Below are positions 8,792 through 17,982 of a stretch of 64,000 nucleotides of DNA, piece by piece; within the stretch, counting starts at the first letter, position 1; every line of letters begins with the position of its first letter. Origin of the DNA: an uncultured Clostridia bacterium (GTDB lineage Bacteria > Bacillota > Clostridia > TANB77 > CAG-508). The stretch lies in contig CAQIBN010000008.1 in assembly GCA_948805675.1 (NCBI GenBank), forward strand, positions 17,729 through 81,728, written 5' to 3'. The notes under the pieces were generated by a model, which saw only the letters and a list, made by a program, of their open reading frames with translations, searched no databases and was not told the origin of the DNA. Position numbers and translations under genes: made by a program.

Positions 8792-9115
8792 ATTATATGA
8801 TTTATTAACTTTTGTATTTTTTTCTTTAAACTTTTTACTATCTATATTTTTCTCTTTTTAATATCTTTTTAAAACCTTCAAACTTAACATTTTATACACA
8901 CTATACACATGAATAAAATTTTTAGTAATAAAAGTATAATAAATACCTTATCTACAATATATATTTTAGTATATACAATAATAAAATGTAAAACATCCTA
9001 AAACAGTTCATTCATTTAGTATCTAACATTTATTTACTTGGCTAAAATTACCTTTGATTTTCTCCATTGATTTATGTTAATATATATTTATAAAAATATA
9101 GAAAGCTGTGATATT

Positions 9116-9373
9116 ATGAAAGAAAAATTTGAAATATTATTAAAATCAATCCTTAATATAGATAAAAAAATACTAAGAATAATGAAAACTGGACTAAAAT
9201 ATTCTTTTTACTTTTGTATTTTAGCAACATTAATTTTACTTACATATAAATTTTTTAGTTTACCAACATTATTTTATGCTGGAATTTCATTACTAAAATC
9301 TGGACTATTTTTTATAGTTGCTTTTACTATTTGTGGATTTGCTTTTGATAAGATTACACATGAGATTGGCTAA
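9116..9373 (+). CDS. Small two-helix membrane protein, unknown
   Basis: 85 residues from the ATG at 9116; an upstream in-frame ATG at 9074 has no ribosome-binding site. The first ~30 residues are charged and probably helical (MKEKFEILLKSILNIDKKIL). Two hydrophobic segments follow, at about 35-55 and 60-78, then a short ITHEIG tail. It is not a family I can name. It sits alone between rpsT and a dispersed repeat. Codon use resembles its neighbours. The 8792-9115 gap holds nothing recognisable. Confidence 0.55.
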   Translation: MKEKFEILLKSILNIDKKILRIMKTGLKYSFYFCILATLILLTYKFFSLPTLFYAGISLLKSGLFFIVAFTICGFAFDKITHEIG

Positions 9374-9435
9374 CATTTCTTTAGCATAAAAAATCTCTAC
9401 TTATGTCCTATCTGGATATAAAATCTTTAGTATAT

Positions 9436-9607
9436 AACAATAGTGGGCTGAATTATATTTCACACACAATTTCTCCTATTACAGCCCACATTTAATTGTT
9501 CATGTGCCATTTTCTGAAAAAATTATATACAATAATTTTATATAATTGGAAAGCTTTATTTATTAAACTTTACTCTTACAATAGAACATTTCTATTATAA
9601 AAAAAGA
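9436..9607. repeat. ~170-bp dispersed intergenic repeat, copy 1
   Basis: Shares AACAATAGTGGGCTG at its left end, ACATTTAATTGTTC-TGTGC in the middle and AGAAC-TTTCTATTATA near its right end with copies at 30826, 39819 and 42603. Here GTGGGCTG pairs perfectly with CAGCCCAC to close a ~48-nt stem-loop. No ORF or transposase is inside. Confidence 0.75.
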
Positions 9608-9623
9608 GTGATTATGTTGTTTT

Positions 9624-9693
9624 AAAATGGTACCTATAAATAGACAGTATAAAAATTACTCTTTTTATACTGTCTATTTATAGGTACCATTTT
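9624..9693. terminator. Large hairpin (32-bp arms) after gatB
   Basis: Arms at 9624-9655 and 9662-9693 are fully complementary with a 6-base loop. The core TATAAATAGACAGTATAAAA is nearly identical to the core of the hairpin at 6524-6579. It lies just beyond the gatB stop codon and probably terminates the gatCAB unit. Confidence 0.75.
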
Positions 9694-9757
9694 AGTTATC
9701 TTAAAACAATTATTTTTTTATACGAAAACATCTTCCATTATGTTACATTATTATTAA

Positions 9758-11200
9758 TTATTTCTTTAATTCTTCTAAAAACATTTTATTAAGCATTCCT
9801 GGATTTGCTTTACCTTTTGTTTCCTTCATAGCTTGTCCTACTAAAAATCCTAAAGCTTTATCTTTTCCACCTTTATAATCTGCTACAGATTGTGGATTTG
9901 CTTCTAATACTTTTAATACAACCTCTTTTATTGCACCCTCATCTGAAATTTGAATCCATCCATTTTCCTTAATAATAACTTCTGGAGCACGAGGATTCTC
10001 AAACAACTCTACTACTACTCTTTTAGCAATAGCTGAACTAATTGTTCCTTTATCTATTAATTCAATTACCTTAGCTAAATCTTCTGCAGTAAATGGTATT
10101 TGGTCTGCTTCCATTTCTTTTTCATTTAACATTTTTGAAATATCAGATAAAATCCAGTTTGCAACTGCTTTAGCATTTTTACATATTTTCTCAGCACCTT
10201 CAAATAAATCTGATAAATATTTAGAACTAGTTAATAGCTTAGAGTCTTTTTCTGATAGTCCAAATTTATCCATATATCTTGCCTTTCTGCTCTCAGGAAG
10301 CTCTGGAAGACTATTTTTTATATTTTCAATATATTCATCAGATAATCTTATTGCTACTAAATCTGGGTCTGGGAAATATCTATAGTCTTGAGCATCTTCT
10401 TTATCTCTCATTGAAAATGTTCTTCCAGATACATCATCCCATCTTAATGTAGTTTGCTCAACTACACCACCTTCTTCTATTAAATCTATTTGGCGATTTG
10501 CTTCATATTCTATAGCTCTTACTATAGAACGGAAAGAATTCATATTTTTCATCTCTGTACGAGTTCCAAATTTAGTTTCGCCTTTTTTTCTAACAGAAAC
10601 GTTAACATCTGCACGAAGTGAACCTTCTTGCATTTTACAATCAGATACTTCAATATATTCTAATATTGATTTTATTTTTCTTAGATACTTTTCTACTTCA
10701 CTACTTGTTCTTAGATCTGGTTTAGAAACGATTTCAATTAGAGGCACACCAGCTCTATTTAAATCTACTAAACTTCCACCACCAAATTCATTATGATTTA
10801 ATTTTCCTGCATCTTCTTCTATATGAATTCTTTCTAATCTAATTTGTTTCTTTTCGCCATTATCATCTTCAATTTCTACATATCCATTTTCACAAAGTGG
10901 TTTATCAAATTGTGATATTTGATATGCTTTTGGTAAATCTGGATAAAAATAATTTTTTCTATCATTTTTGCTATTTTTAGAAATTTCACAATTTGTAGCA
11001 AGGCCAGCTTTTACAGCATATTCCACTACTTTTTCATTTAATACTGGAAGTGTTCCAGGCATTGCCATACAAATAGGACAACAATGTGTATTTGGCTCTC
11101 CTCCAAACTCTGTAGGGCAAGAACAAAATATTTTTGTTTTTGTAGAAAGCTCTGCATGAACTTCAAGTCCCATTACAATTTCATAATCTTGTCTTGACAT
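9758..11200 (-). CDS. gatB: Asp/Glu-tRNA amidotransferase subunit B
   Basis: 480 residues, standard length. Kinase and tRNA-binding subunit of GatCAB, which converts Glu-tRNA(Gln) and Asp-tRNA(Asn) to the correct aminoacyl-tRNAs. The N-terminus has YEIVMGLEVHAEL and the zinc cysteines in FCSCPTEFG-CCPIC; the middle has DLNRAGVPLIEIVS and QEGSLRADVNVS; the C-terminal helical YqeY-like tail ends GKANPGMLNKMFLEELKK. The ATG at 11200 follows GGGAGGAAAATAT. It is downstream of gatA with a 121-base gap and is the last gene of the unit. Confidence 0.97.
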   Translation of the reverse strand: MSRQDYEIVMGLEVHAELSTKTKIFCSCPTEFGGEPNTHCCPICMAMPGTLPVLNEKVVEYAVKAGLATNCEISKNSKNDRKNYFYPDLPKAYQISQFDKPLCENGYVEIEDDNGEKKQIRLERIHIEEDAGKLNHNEFGGGSLVDLNRAGVPLIEIVSKPDLRTSSEVEKYLRKIKSILEYIEVSDCKMQEGSLRADVNVSVRKKGETKFGTRTEMKNMNSFRSIVRAIEYEANRQIDLIEEGGVVEQTTLRWDDVSGRTFSMRDKEDAQDYRYFPDPDLVAIRLSDEYIENIKNSLPELPESRKARYMDKFGLSEKDSKLLTSSKYLSDLFEGAEKICKNAKAVANWILSDISKMLNEKEMEADQIPFTAEDLAKVIELIDKGTISSAIAKRVVVELFENPRAPEVIIKENGWIQISDEGAIKEVVLKVLEANPQSVADYKGGKDKALGFLVGQAMKETKGKANPGMLNKMFLEELKK

Positions 11201-11321
11201 ATATTTTCCTCCCTTTTAATTCTGCCAAATTACTTTATAAATTTATAAAGTATAGATTTCTTATTCTAAATTCTAATAATATAAGTTTAAAAAATTACAA
11301 CTATATAATTAAAATTTGTCT

Positions 11322-12791
11322 CTATTTCTTAAATTCTGGTTTATATTTTTCTCTAAAATTTGTAGCTTGTTCATATGTATATGCTACATTTAATATTTTT
11401 TCTTCTTGGAATCTATCACCAATCAATTGCATTCCAATTGGCATTCCTTTACTGTCTACACCACATGGCACAGATATTGCTGGAAGACCTGCAACATTAA
11501 CAGAAACAGTACAAATATCTGATAAATACATTTCTAAAGGATTATTGGATTTTCCTCCTATTTGAAATGCAACTGTTGGTGATGTTGGAGTAAGTAATAC
11601 ATCATATTTTTCAAACATTTTATCAAATTCATTTTTTACTAATGTACGAACTTCTAAAGCTTTTTTATAATATGCATCATAATATCCTGAACTTAAGACA
11701 TATGTTCCAAGTATTATTCTTCTTTTTACTTCTTCACCAAAACCTTCACTTCTTGAATTTTTATAAATATCTTTTAAATTTTCAAAATTCTTTGTACGAT
11801 ATCCATATCTAATTCCATCAAACCTTCCCAAATTTGAACTTGCTTCAGCACAAGCTATTATATAATATGTTGCCAAAGAATATTGAGCAATATCTAAAGA
11901 ACATTCTTCTATTATAGCACCTAATTCTTTATATTTTTCAATTGCTTCTTGTAACTTTTCTTTAACTTCTGGATTTATACCTTCTCCAAAAAATTCTTTT
12001 GGAACACCTATTTTTAATCCTTTTACATCATTTTTTAAACATTTTGTATAATCCACCTTTGGATTATTAATTGATGTAGTATCTTTTTCATCATGTCCTG
12101 AAATTAAATTTAACAATATTGCTGAATCTCTTACATCTTTTGTAATTGGTCCAATTTGGTCAAGCGATGATGCAAACGCAACTAGACCATACCTTGAAAC
12201 TAATCCATAAGTAGGTTTTAAACCTACAACACCACAAAAAGATGCAGGTTGACGAATAGAGCCTCCTGTATCACTACCTAATGCCCATGGTACTAAGTTT
12301 CCTGCTACAGCTGCAGCAGAACCACCTGAAGAACCTCCTGGAACAGTATTTAGATTCCATGGATTTTTTGTTTTTTTGAATGCAGAATATTCTGTTGCTG
12401 CACCCATTGCAAATTCGTCCATATTAAGTTTTCCTAAATTAACTATTCCTTCTTTATTTAATTTTTCTATAACAGTTGCATCATATGGTGCAACAAAATT
12501 TTCTAACATTTTAGAACTACAAGTTGTTTTTACACCTTTTGTACACATATTATCTTTAATTCCAATTGGAATTCCTGCATATTTTGAAGTTTGTTTTCCC
12601 TCTTCTACACTTTTTTGTATTTCCTGTGATTTTACAATTGCCTCATCTGTAAGTGTTGTAACAAATGCCTCTACATCTTTTTCCTTTTCATTTATTCTAT
12701 CTACATATGCTTTTGTGATGTCTGTAATTGTAATCTCTTTTTTTTCTAACTTGTCCATTAGTTCATGAACAGTATATTCATAAAGTTCCAT
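11322..12791 (-). CDS. gatA: Glutamyl-tRNA(Gln) amidotransferase subunit A
   Basis: 489 residues. Glutaminase subunit of GatCAB, which releases ammonia for transamidation on GatB. The amidase signature is intact: GIPIGIKDNMCTKG holds the catalytic lysine, the GGSSGGSAAAVA loop holds the first serine, and GSDTGGSIRQPASFCG holds the nucleophile serine. KPTYGLVSRYGLVAFASSLD and the C-terminal VPCGVDSKGMPIGMQLIG are also typical. It lies between gatC (228 bases upstream) and gatB. No in-frame CGG occurs. Confidence 0.97.
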   Translation of the reverse strand: MELYEYTVHELMDKLEKKEITITDITKAYVDRINEKEKDVEAFVTTLTDEAIVKSQEIQKSVEEGKQTSKYAGIPIGIKDNMCTKGVKTTCSSKMLENFVAPYDATVIEKLNKEGIVNLGKLNMDEFAMGAATEYSAFKKTKNPWNLNTVPGGSSGGSAAAVAGNLVPWALGSDTGGSIRQPASFCGVVGLKPTYGLVSRYGLVAFASSLDQIGPITKDVRDSAILLNLISGHDEKDTTSINNPKVDYTKCLKNDVKGLKIGVPKEFFGEGINPEVKEKLQEAIEKYKELGAIIEECSLDIAQYSLATYYIIACAEASSNLGRFDGIRYGYRTKNFENLKDIYKNSRSEGFGEEVKRRIILGTYVLSSGYYDAYYKKALEVRTLVKNEFDKMFEKYDVLLTPTSPTVAFQIGGKSNNPLEMYLSDICTVSVNVAGLPAISVPCGVDSKGMPIGMQLIGDRFQEEKILNVAYTYEQATNFREKYKPEFKK

Positions 12792-13019
12792 CTTTTTGCT
12801 CCTCTCTACTTTACTTTATACTTTGAAATTATTCTAATTATAGATTTCTTATTTATTTTTTTAATCTATACTTCTTGTAAATTCCATTTTCTGAATTTAT
12901 CATAGTGTTAGTAAAATGACTATTGTTTTATAACCAATTTTTTCACTTTATTTTTATAAAATTATATAATTTACATTTTTTACATAATTGATATATATAT
13001 ATCCTGTACAAATTCCTCT

Positions 13020-13307
13020 TTATTGTATTACTTTTGGTATTTTAAACATTCCTCTTTCTTGCTCTGGAGCATTTTGTAATAAAGCTTCTCTATCTTCAAA
13101 TTGTTTAATCTCATCTCTTCTAAATACATTGTAATTGTTGTTTGCACCTATTGTTTCATCTAAACCTTGAACTGGTGCATTGTTTACAATATTTGCAAAA
13201 TTTAATATATCTTGCAGATATATTAAATATTTATCCACTTCCTCATCTTTGAAATTTAGATGTGCTAATTTTGCAATATGTAAAATTTCTTCCTTCGATA
13301 CTTGCAT
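13020..13307 (-). CDS. gatC: Glutamyl-tRNA(Gln) amidotransferase subunit C
   Basis: 95 residues, usual size. A small stabilising subunit that wraps between GatA and GatB. VSKEEILHIAKLAHLNFKDEE at the N-terminus and LRRDEIKQF-like RRDEIKQFEDREALLQNAPE toward the end are characteristic, with FKIPKVI at the C-terminus. It is the first gene of gatC-gatA-gatB. The 228-base gatC-gatA gap is larger than usual. The 13308-13651 region upstream is AT-rich with no gene and must hold the divergent promoters. Confidence 0.95.
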   Translation of the reverse strand: MQVSKEEILHIAKLAHLNFKDEEVDKYLIYLQDILNFANIVNNAPVQGLDETIGANNNYNVFRRDEIKQFEDREALLQNAPEQERGMFKIPKVIQ

Positions 13308-13651
13308 TTAATCATCTCCTTTTTGAATTTGTGTCTTATTATATAGTGTTTTTGTAAAAAAAACAAGTTTATATATTAAATTTTAATTAAATCATTTAAT
13401 ATATTTTTTACTATTTGTCATTAAAAAGTTTTTATCTGTAAAATCAGTTTTAGAAGATTTTTTGCAAAATGTAGATTTATTTAATTATTTATTATTGAAA
13501 TATAACTTTCTAGTAACATATATCTTTATTATTTATATTTTAAAATATGATATAATTAATATTTACTAGAATTATTTTTACTTTAACTTTAACAAATAAG
13601 ATTTTTACGAATAAATTATAATATATTAATTCATAAATAAGGAGTATTTTT

Positions 13652-14461
13652 ATGTTTTTTATTAGCTCTAATGATAATGCAAAAATTGCAGTATATGATT
13701 TAAATTCAGAAGGAATTAAAACAATAATATTAGTTCATGGATGGCCATTATCACACAAAATGTTTGAATATCAAATTCCTTCATTATTACATTCTGGATA
13801 TAGAATAATTAGTATTGATTTAAGAGGGTTTGGAAACTCTGATGTAACTAGTTTTGGATATAATTACAATCAATTTGCTACAGATTTATATTGTGTTATA
13901 TATTCTTTAAATTTAACAAATTTTGATTTGTTAGGATTTTCTATGGGTGGTGCTATTGTTACACGATATATGCAATTATATAGAGGTTATGGTGTTAGAA
14001 AACTATGTTTATGTGATGCTGCTGTTCCATCTTATTGTAAATCTATTAATAATCCATATGGTCAAAGCATAGAATCTACTAATAAATTAATAAATCTAGG
14101 ATATAATGATAGACCTGCATTAAATGAATATTTTGGAAGTATCTTCTTTTATAAACAACATTCTAATCCTTTTAAAAATTGGATGCAAAATTTAAATAAT
14201 AGTGCTTCTGGTTTAGGTGAAATGTCCTCTTTAATAGCTTTAAAAAACGAAAATGTTTTTAATGATTTAAAACATATACATGTACAAACAGGAATCTTTC
14301 ATGGAAAAGAAGATAAAATATGTCCATTTGAAATGGCAAAAATCATGAATAATAGTATTAATAATTCTATTATATTTGCTTTTGAAAAGGCTGGACACGG
14401 TGCATTTTATGATGCTAAAGATAGATTTAATAAAAAGTTAGTAGAATTTCTTTTAAATTAA
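13652..14461 (+). CDS. Alpha/beta hydrolase
   Basis: 269 residues, one alpha/beta hydrolase fold domain of the non-heme haloperoxidase/arylesterase type. The oxyanion region is LVHGWPLSHKMFEYQ (28-42), the strand 4 motif is IDLRGFGNSD, the nucleophile elbow is GFSMGG (serine near residue 99), and the catalytic histidine is in KAGHGAFYD near the end, with the acid probably in HGKEDKICPFE. No signal peptide. RBS AAGGAG precedes the ATG. Substrate cannot be inferred. It is a single gene with its own terminator. Confidence 0.85.
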   Translation: MFFISSNDNAKIAVYDLNSEGIKTIILVHGWPLSHKMFEYQIPSLLHSGYRIISIDLRGFGNSDVTSFGYNYNQFATDLYCVIYSLNLTNFDLLGFSMGGAIVTRYMQLYRGYGVRKLCLCDAAVPSYCKSINNPYGQSIESTNKLINLGYNDRPALNEYFGSIFFYKQHSNPFKNWMQNLNNSASGLGEMSSLIALKNENVFNDLKHIHVQTGIFHGKEDKICPFEMAKIMNNSINNSIIFAFEKAGHGAFYDAKDRFNKKLVEFLLN

Positions 14462-14500
14462 AAAATATTTTTAGTTTGTTGAAAAGTATATAAAGTATGT

Positions 14501-14524
14501 AAAACGTCCAGTTTTGGACGTTTT
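14501..14524 (+). terminator. Terminator of the hydrolase gene
   Basis: AAAACGTCCA pairs perfectly with TGGACGTTTT around a GTTT loop. Confidence 0.85.
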
Positions 14525-14665
14525 ATAATGGTAAAAGTTATTTAATTAATAGCAAAATTGAGATGTAAATTAGAAAAAACTGTATACATATTAACAAATG
14601 TAATAAGATTTTTTTCGAGTGTATATAGTTTTTCTGGATTTTTTTATAATTTTATAAAAAAGTGA

Positions 14666-14694
14666 TTGACAAATAGTTTTTTTAATATTATAAT
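14666..14694 (+). promoter_or_regulatory. Promoter of tRNA-Leu
   Basis: Consensus TTGACA (14666-14671), 17-bp spacer, TATAAT (14689-14694), ending 36 bases before the tRNA. Confidence 0.92.
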
Positions 14695-14730
14695 AAATAA
14701 CGTCGTAAGACAAATGCCAGTTATATAAAT

Positions 14731-14818
14731 GCAGATGTGGCGGAACTGGCAGACGCACAGGACTTAAAATCCTGCGGTTGAATAAACCGTGCCGGTTCGA
14801 TTCCGGCCATCTGCACCA
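14731..14818 (+). tRNA. tRNA-Leu (UAA)
   Basis: 88 nt including encoded CCA. Acceptor arms GCAGATG/CATCTGC pair fully. The anticodon stem CAGGA/TCCTG closes loop CTTAAAA with anticodon TAA, the long variable arm TGCGGTTGAATAAACCGT is class II, and GGTTCGATTCC is the T arm. A broken integrase lies directly downstream, so the 3' end is the probable attachment site of the element to the right. No second copy of the 3' end was seen in the window. Confidence 0.97.
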
Positions 14819-14822
14819 TCAG

Positions 14823-14859
14823 AACCTCAAGTGTTTCGTGAGATTAAGCTTGAGGTTTT
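14823..14859 (+). terminator. Terminator after tRNA-Leu
   Basis: AACCTCAAG (14823-14831) pairs with CTTGAGGTT, followed by TTAATTTT. Confidence 0.8.
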
Positions 14860-14871
14860 AATTTTAAAAAA

Positions 14872-14903
14872 TTTTGTAGTTCTACAAAAAGTTCTACAAA
14901 ATT
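14872..14903. promoter_or_regulatory. Palindrome plus half-site near the integrase 3' end
   Basis: TTTTGTAGTTCTACAAAA is a perfect palindrome, and a third GTTCTACAAAA half-site follows at once. It lies between tRNA-Leu and the integrase, where integrase arm sites or att-proximal protein sites are expected. Confidence 0.45.
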
Positions 14904-14923
14904 CACAACATTTTATTTTTATA

Positions 14924-14957
14924 AAATCTTTATTTAGTGGCTTAAATAAGGATTTTT
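14924..14957 (-). terminator. Terminator of the integrase remnant
   Basis: AAATCTTTATTTA (14924-14936) pairs with TAAATAAGGATTT (14943-14955), one mismatch being G-U. It sits just downstream of the integrase stop codon. Confidence 0.65.
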
Positions 14958-14977
14958 TATTTTCTAACAATTTTTAT

Positions 14978-16209
14978 CTATAACTCCATTTCCTCATCTT
15001 CTTCGTCATCATCTTGACTAGGTTCAGTAAAATTTAGGCTGTTATCTATTACTAAAGCAGAATTTGGCTTTGATTCTACATCTACATGAGTGTATATATT
15101 TGCTGTAGTATTATAACTAGAATGACCTAACCATATTTGAATATCTTTCATACTAACTTTGTTTGATAATAATAAACTAGCACACGAGTGTCTTAAATCA
15201 TGGAATCTAATAGATTTTAAGTTATTATTCTTTAATATTTGATTAAACTTATGTGAAACATAGTCAGGCTTAAGTATAGAGCCATCTGTATTTACACAAA
15301 CATAGCCATTATCATTTAAGTATGATTTTTTTTATACTTTCTTATTATATTCTTGATTTGCTTTTTCTTCTAAAAGTATTTCTTCAATTTCTGGAATTAA
15401 AGGCGAAGTTCTATAACTTGATTGATTTTTAGTTTTATCTTCTGCTACAATTTGTAGTTTACCATCTACTTTTGTTTGTGAAATAGTATGTCTTATAATA
15501 ATTGTTTTGTTTTCAAAATCAACAGCATCCCATTTTATTCCTAGTGCTTCACTTCGCCTAAGTCCATAATATAAGGCTAAAAGAACAGGTAGCTTAATAG
15601 GTGTATCTTTTATTGCAACTAATAATTCATTTAATTGTGCTTTATTATAATAGGTTACTATATATTGTTCTTTTTTTGGCTTGCTATTTTGTCTGCTGGA
15701 TTCGTTAATATCAATTCACATTTTACTGCATATTGCAGGGCTTTTCTGATATTGGCATGATGGCGAAGAATCGTATTACCTTTCAAACCTAAGTTATATA
15801 ATTCTGTATCAAAATCTTGAATATGATAAGGTTTTAAATCTTTTAAGGAAACATCTAATTTCTTAAAATAGTTATATACTTTATCTTTTACAATTCTTTC
15901 ATAACCTGAATAAGTTGTTTTTACGACCCTAGGTTTTATAATATCTAGCCAATTTATCATAAAATTGCAAAATTTTATATTAGCTTTATTATTTATATCT
16001 AACCCAGAAATAGTTGGCTTTTTATTTAAAGTTTTTTCATATTCATGTCTTATTTCCTCAACTTTTCTTTCTGCAAGTTTCTTATTATTCTTTACTTTTA
16101 ATTTTGTGGAAATCCACATTCGTTGGATATTATTAAATTCGTCTTTATAATATAAAACAGCATAATAAATATTTTTCTTTTGCTGTAATGTAGCTGTTAC
16201 TGGTATCAT
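14978..16209 (-). pseudogene. Tyrosine integrase, frameshifted and interrupted
   Basis: Site-specific recombinase of the Tn916/phage type, about 410 residues if repaired. The N-terminal arm-binding region and SAM-like core-binding domain (INWLDIIKPRVVKTTYSGYE) are intact. The catalytic half is readable downstream: YGLRRSEALGI (first Arg), HDLRHSCASLLL (His-x-x-Arg), LGHSS, and IYTHV (nucleophile Tyr). Two lesions are present. One A is missing from a poly-A run at about 15667 (SQKKEQYIV expected, SQKKNNI-stop found), and an in-frame TAA follows KVxKKS at about 15333. Neither is of the CGG type. The element is probably immobile on its own. Confidence 0.88.
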
Positions 16210-16247
16210 AAAATAACCTCCTTATTCTCGTGTAAATGTATTTATTT

Positions 16248-16454
16248 TCAATTTTGACTTATTATGTATGAAATTATATTAGCTTTTGGAATTTTATATT
16301 GTCTGCCTACTTTCATGGCTTTTATTTTGTTTTCCTTAATAAGCCTGTAAGCTAGTGTTAAACTAATTCCACCTAACATATTTTGCATTTGTTCAATGTT
16401 TATAATATCTGGGTAATTAGTAAACATGATAGAATATTGTTCTTTTACATCCAT
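16248..16454 (-). CDS. Excisionase-like MerR/HTH protein
   Basis: 68 residues. INIEQMQNMLGGISLTLAYRLIKENKIKAMKVGRQYKIPKANI is the excisionase-family winged HTH pattern: the YRLI-x-KIKAMKVGRQYKIP core resembles Tn916 Xis and helix_turn_helix_17 proteins. It would direct the integrase toward excision. AAAGGAGG precedes the ATG. It lies immediately upstream of the integrase in the same direction, as in Tn916-like elements. It appears intact while its integrase is not. Confidence 0.82.
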   Translation of the reverse strand: MDVKEQYSIMFTNYPDIINIEQMQNMLGGISLTLAYRLIKENKIKAMKVGRQYKIPKANIISYIISQN

Positions 16455-16475
16455 TTTAATTGTACCTCCTTTTAG

Positions 16476-16881
16476 TTAATGAACTGCTTTTGGAACATCT
16501 ATTGAAATAGTCAATTTTCTATCTATTTCAAATCTTTTTCTTTTAACATTATACTTGTAAGCACTAGAATTAAACTTTCTAAAACTACAATCTAAAATGT
16601 CAAAATAATAAGATAGTTCTTCAGCATCTTGTTTCAATTGGGCTTTAAGAGCTTCATAACTATCTCTATTAGATTTTTGTTTTAATTTTATGTATTCAAT
16701 GGTTTGTTCTTTATGCTTTTGTTTGTTTTGTTGTTTCCTTTGATTCTTTTCTTCATGATACCTAAAATCTTTCTTTATTACTTTTGATACATAGGCATTA
16801 CTGACGTTTAGTTTTAAAGCAAAATCAACAGGTTTTGAATGTTCACTATAAAATAAATCAATGATTTTTTTTATTTGACAT
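16476..16881 (-). pseudogene. Element HTH/coiled-coil protein, poly-A frameshift
   Basis: With one A removed from the A8 run (plus strand T8 at 16865-16872), an RBS-led ATG at 16881 opens a 134-residue ORF: MSNKKIIDLFYSEHSK, a resolvase-like HTH (VDFALKLNVSNAYVSKVIKK), a long Gln/Lys-rich helix, and an ending FEIDRKLTISIDVPKAVH. As written, translation stops after MSNKKNH. The lesion is homopolymer slippage, unlike the CGG sites; A8 could also allow transcriptional slippage that rescues it. It lies upstream of the excisionase. The family is not recognised. Confidence 0.6.
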
Positions 16882-17179
16882 TGAAAAAAGCACCTCCTTA
16901 TAATTGGTTAAATTTTTGCTAATAAATTTTAAGCATAGTAATCTAAATGAATACTTATAGCTAAATACTCATTTTTAAATTTATTTGTTAAAGGAATTAT
17001 ATTATCATAATTAGTAATAATCAATTCCCTTTTTTTCCCTTTTTTCTAAAAACTTAAAAATACTTATAATAAATTATGAATAGATTGTAACAAGTGATGT
17101 TAAAAATTTCAATGAACAAATTTTGAAAGGATTTTGAAAAAATGAGTACAAGAAAATTGTAAAAAGATTATAAATTTCA

Positions 17180-17208
17180 TTGTTTTTTATAGAATAATTA
17201 GATATAAT
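17180..17208 (+). promoter_or_regulatory. Promoter of the 43-aa element ORF
   Basis: TTGTTT (17180-17185), 17-bp spacer, TATAAT (17203-17208). The ORF starts 47 bases downstream. Confidence 0.65.
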
Positions 17209-17254
17209 AACAGCATCCTTTTCAAAGGAAATCTTTGCGAAAGGAGGAACAAAA

Positions 17255-17386
17255 ATGAATAATGCTGAATTAGTATGGCGTTTGGTGGAATTACTACTAC
17301 AAAAAGAAAAAGACTTAAATCAAGTAGCTCTTGACCAAGCCAAACAAAACAACAAACCAAATGACCACAGACAAAATGAGGTTTAG
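17255..17386 (+). CDS. 43-residue element protein, unknown
   Basis: Starts MNNAELVWRLVELLLQKEKD and continues with a polar Gln/Asn-rich tail (VALDQAKQNNKPNDHRQNEV). AAAGGAGG is 6 bases before the ATG, a clear promoter lies upstream and two stacked hairpins lie downstream, so it is an independent, probably well-expressed unit. The N-terminal half could be an amphipathic helix. No family is recognised. A small regulator or antitoxin-like role is possible, but nothing shows it. Confidence 0.6.
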   Translation: MNNAELVWRLVELLLQKEKDLNQVALDQAKQNNKPNDHRQNEV

Positions 17387-17393
17387 CTAACCG

Positions 17394-17440
17394 AAAAGGG
17401 ATGATGTAGCACTGTCGCTTCGCTGCATTGTCCTTTTTTT
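17394..17440 (+). terminator. Terminator 1 after the 43-aa ORF
   Basis: AAAAGGGATGATGTAGC pairs, with several G-U pairs, to GCTGCATTGTCCTTTTT and a T7 tail follows. Confidence 0.7.
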
Positions 17441-17450
17441 ATGAAATGAA

Positions 17451-17482
17451 AAAAACTAAATGCTGTCGCACATTTAGTTTTT
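17451..17482. terminator. Terminator 2 after the 43-aa ORF
   Basis: AAAAACTAAATG pairs perfectly with CATTTAGTTTTT around CTGTCGCA. It could work in both directions. Confidence 0.75.
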
Positions 17483-17603
17483 CTCGAACATCTATGAATA
17501 ATGCTTTTTTCTATTTAACTTAAGTTAAATATAGTATACTACAATATTTAGTATATGTCAAACGATTTTTTTAAATTCATTTTTGAGCAAAATTTATAAA
17601 ATT

Positions 17604-17840
17604 TTAATCTTCTTCTACATCTTTAAATAATTTATCTGTAAAAAATTCATTTAATTCAATTCCAAATCCTTCACATATATGTAATAAAGTAACAAGTTTA
17701 GGACTTTGGCTTTTTCCATTTATAAAACTACTTAGTGTAGAATATGATATTCCAGATTCCAAAGATAACCTATGTAAAGTTATATTTCTTTCATCTGCTA
17801 ACTTTATAATTCTTTCCCTAACTGCTTCTGAAAGTCGTAT
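17604..17840 (-). CDS. XRE-type repressor of the element
   Basis: 78 residues: RLSEAVRERIIKLADERNIT, then the HTH LHRLSLESGISYSTLSSFINGKSQSPKLVTLLHICEGF, typical of Cro/CI repressors, ending ELNEFFTDKLFKDVEED. The expected initiator is ATA (17838-17840), preceded by AAGAGGG; no ATG, GTG or TTG lies in frame between it and the upstream stop. Either an unusual ATA start is used or the start codon has mutated. It is divergent from the gene at 17983, with operator-like sites between them. Confidence 0.65.
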   Translation of the reverse strand: MRLSEAVRERIIKLADERNITLHRLSLESGISYSTLSSFINGKSQSPKLVTLLHICEGFGIELNEFFTDKLFKDVEED

Positions 17841-17880
17841 AAAATCCCTCTTTTCTTAATTATAAAATGAGTATAGCAAA

Positions 17881-17966
17881 ATTAACGAAATAACGCTGAC
17901 GAAAAATCGTCAAAATAGCATTAAAAAATCTCTTTATTAGAGATATAATATAGACGAATTATCGTT
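17881..17966. promoter_or_regulatory. Operator cluster and promoter between divergent element genes
   Basis: Three related sites: AACGAAATAACG (17884-17895), GACGAAAAATCGTC (17898-17911, perfect palindrome) and GACGAATTATCGTT (17953-17966). The consensus is ACGA-N4-TCGT. A TATAAT (17944-17949) for the rightward gene lies just left of the last site, so a bound repressor would block it. This is a typical lambda-like switch layout. Confidence 0.7.
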
Positions 17967-17982
17967 AATTGGGAGGTGAATT

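Noticed and set aside
14978..16881. Integrase and 16476-16881 breaks as further CGG shift sites
   Set aside because: No CGG is present; the lesions are a missing or extra A in A runs and a stop codon, so they are ordinary decay or slippage.
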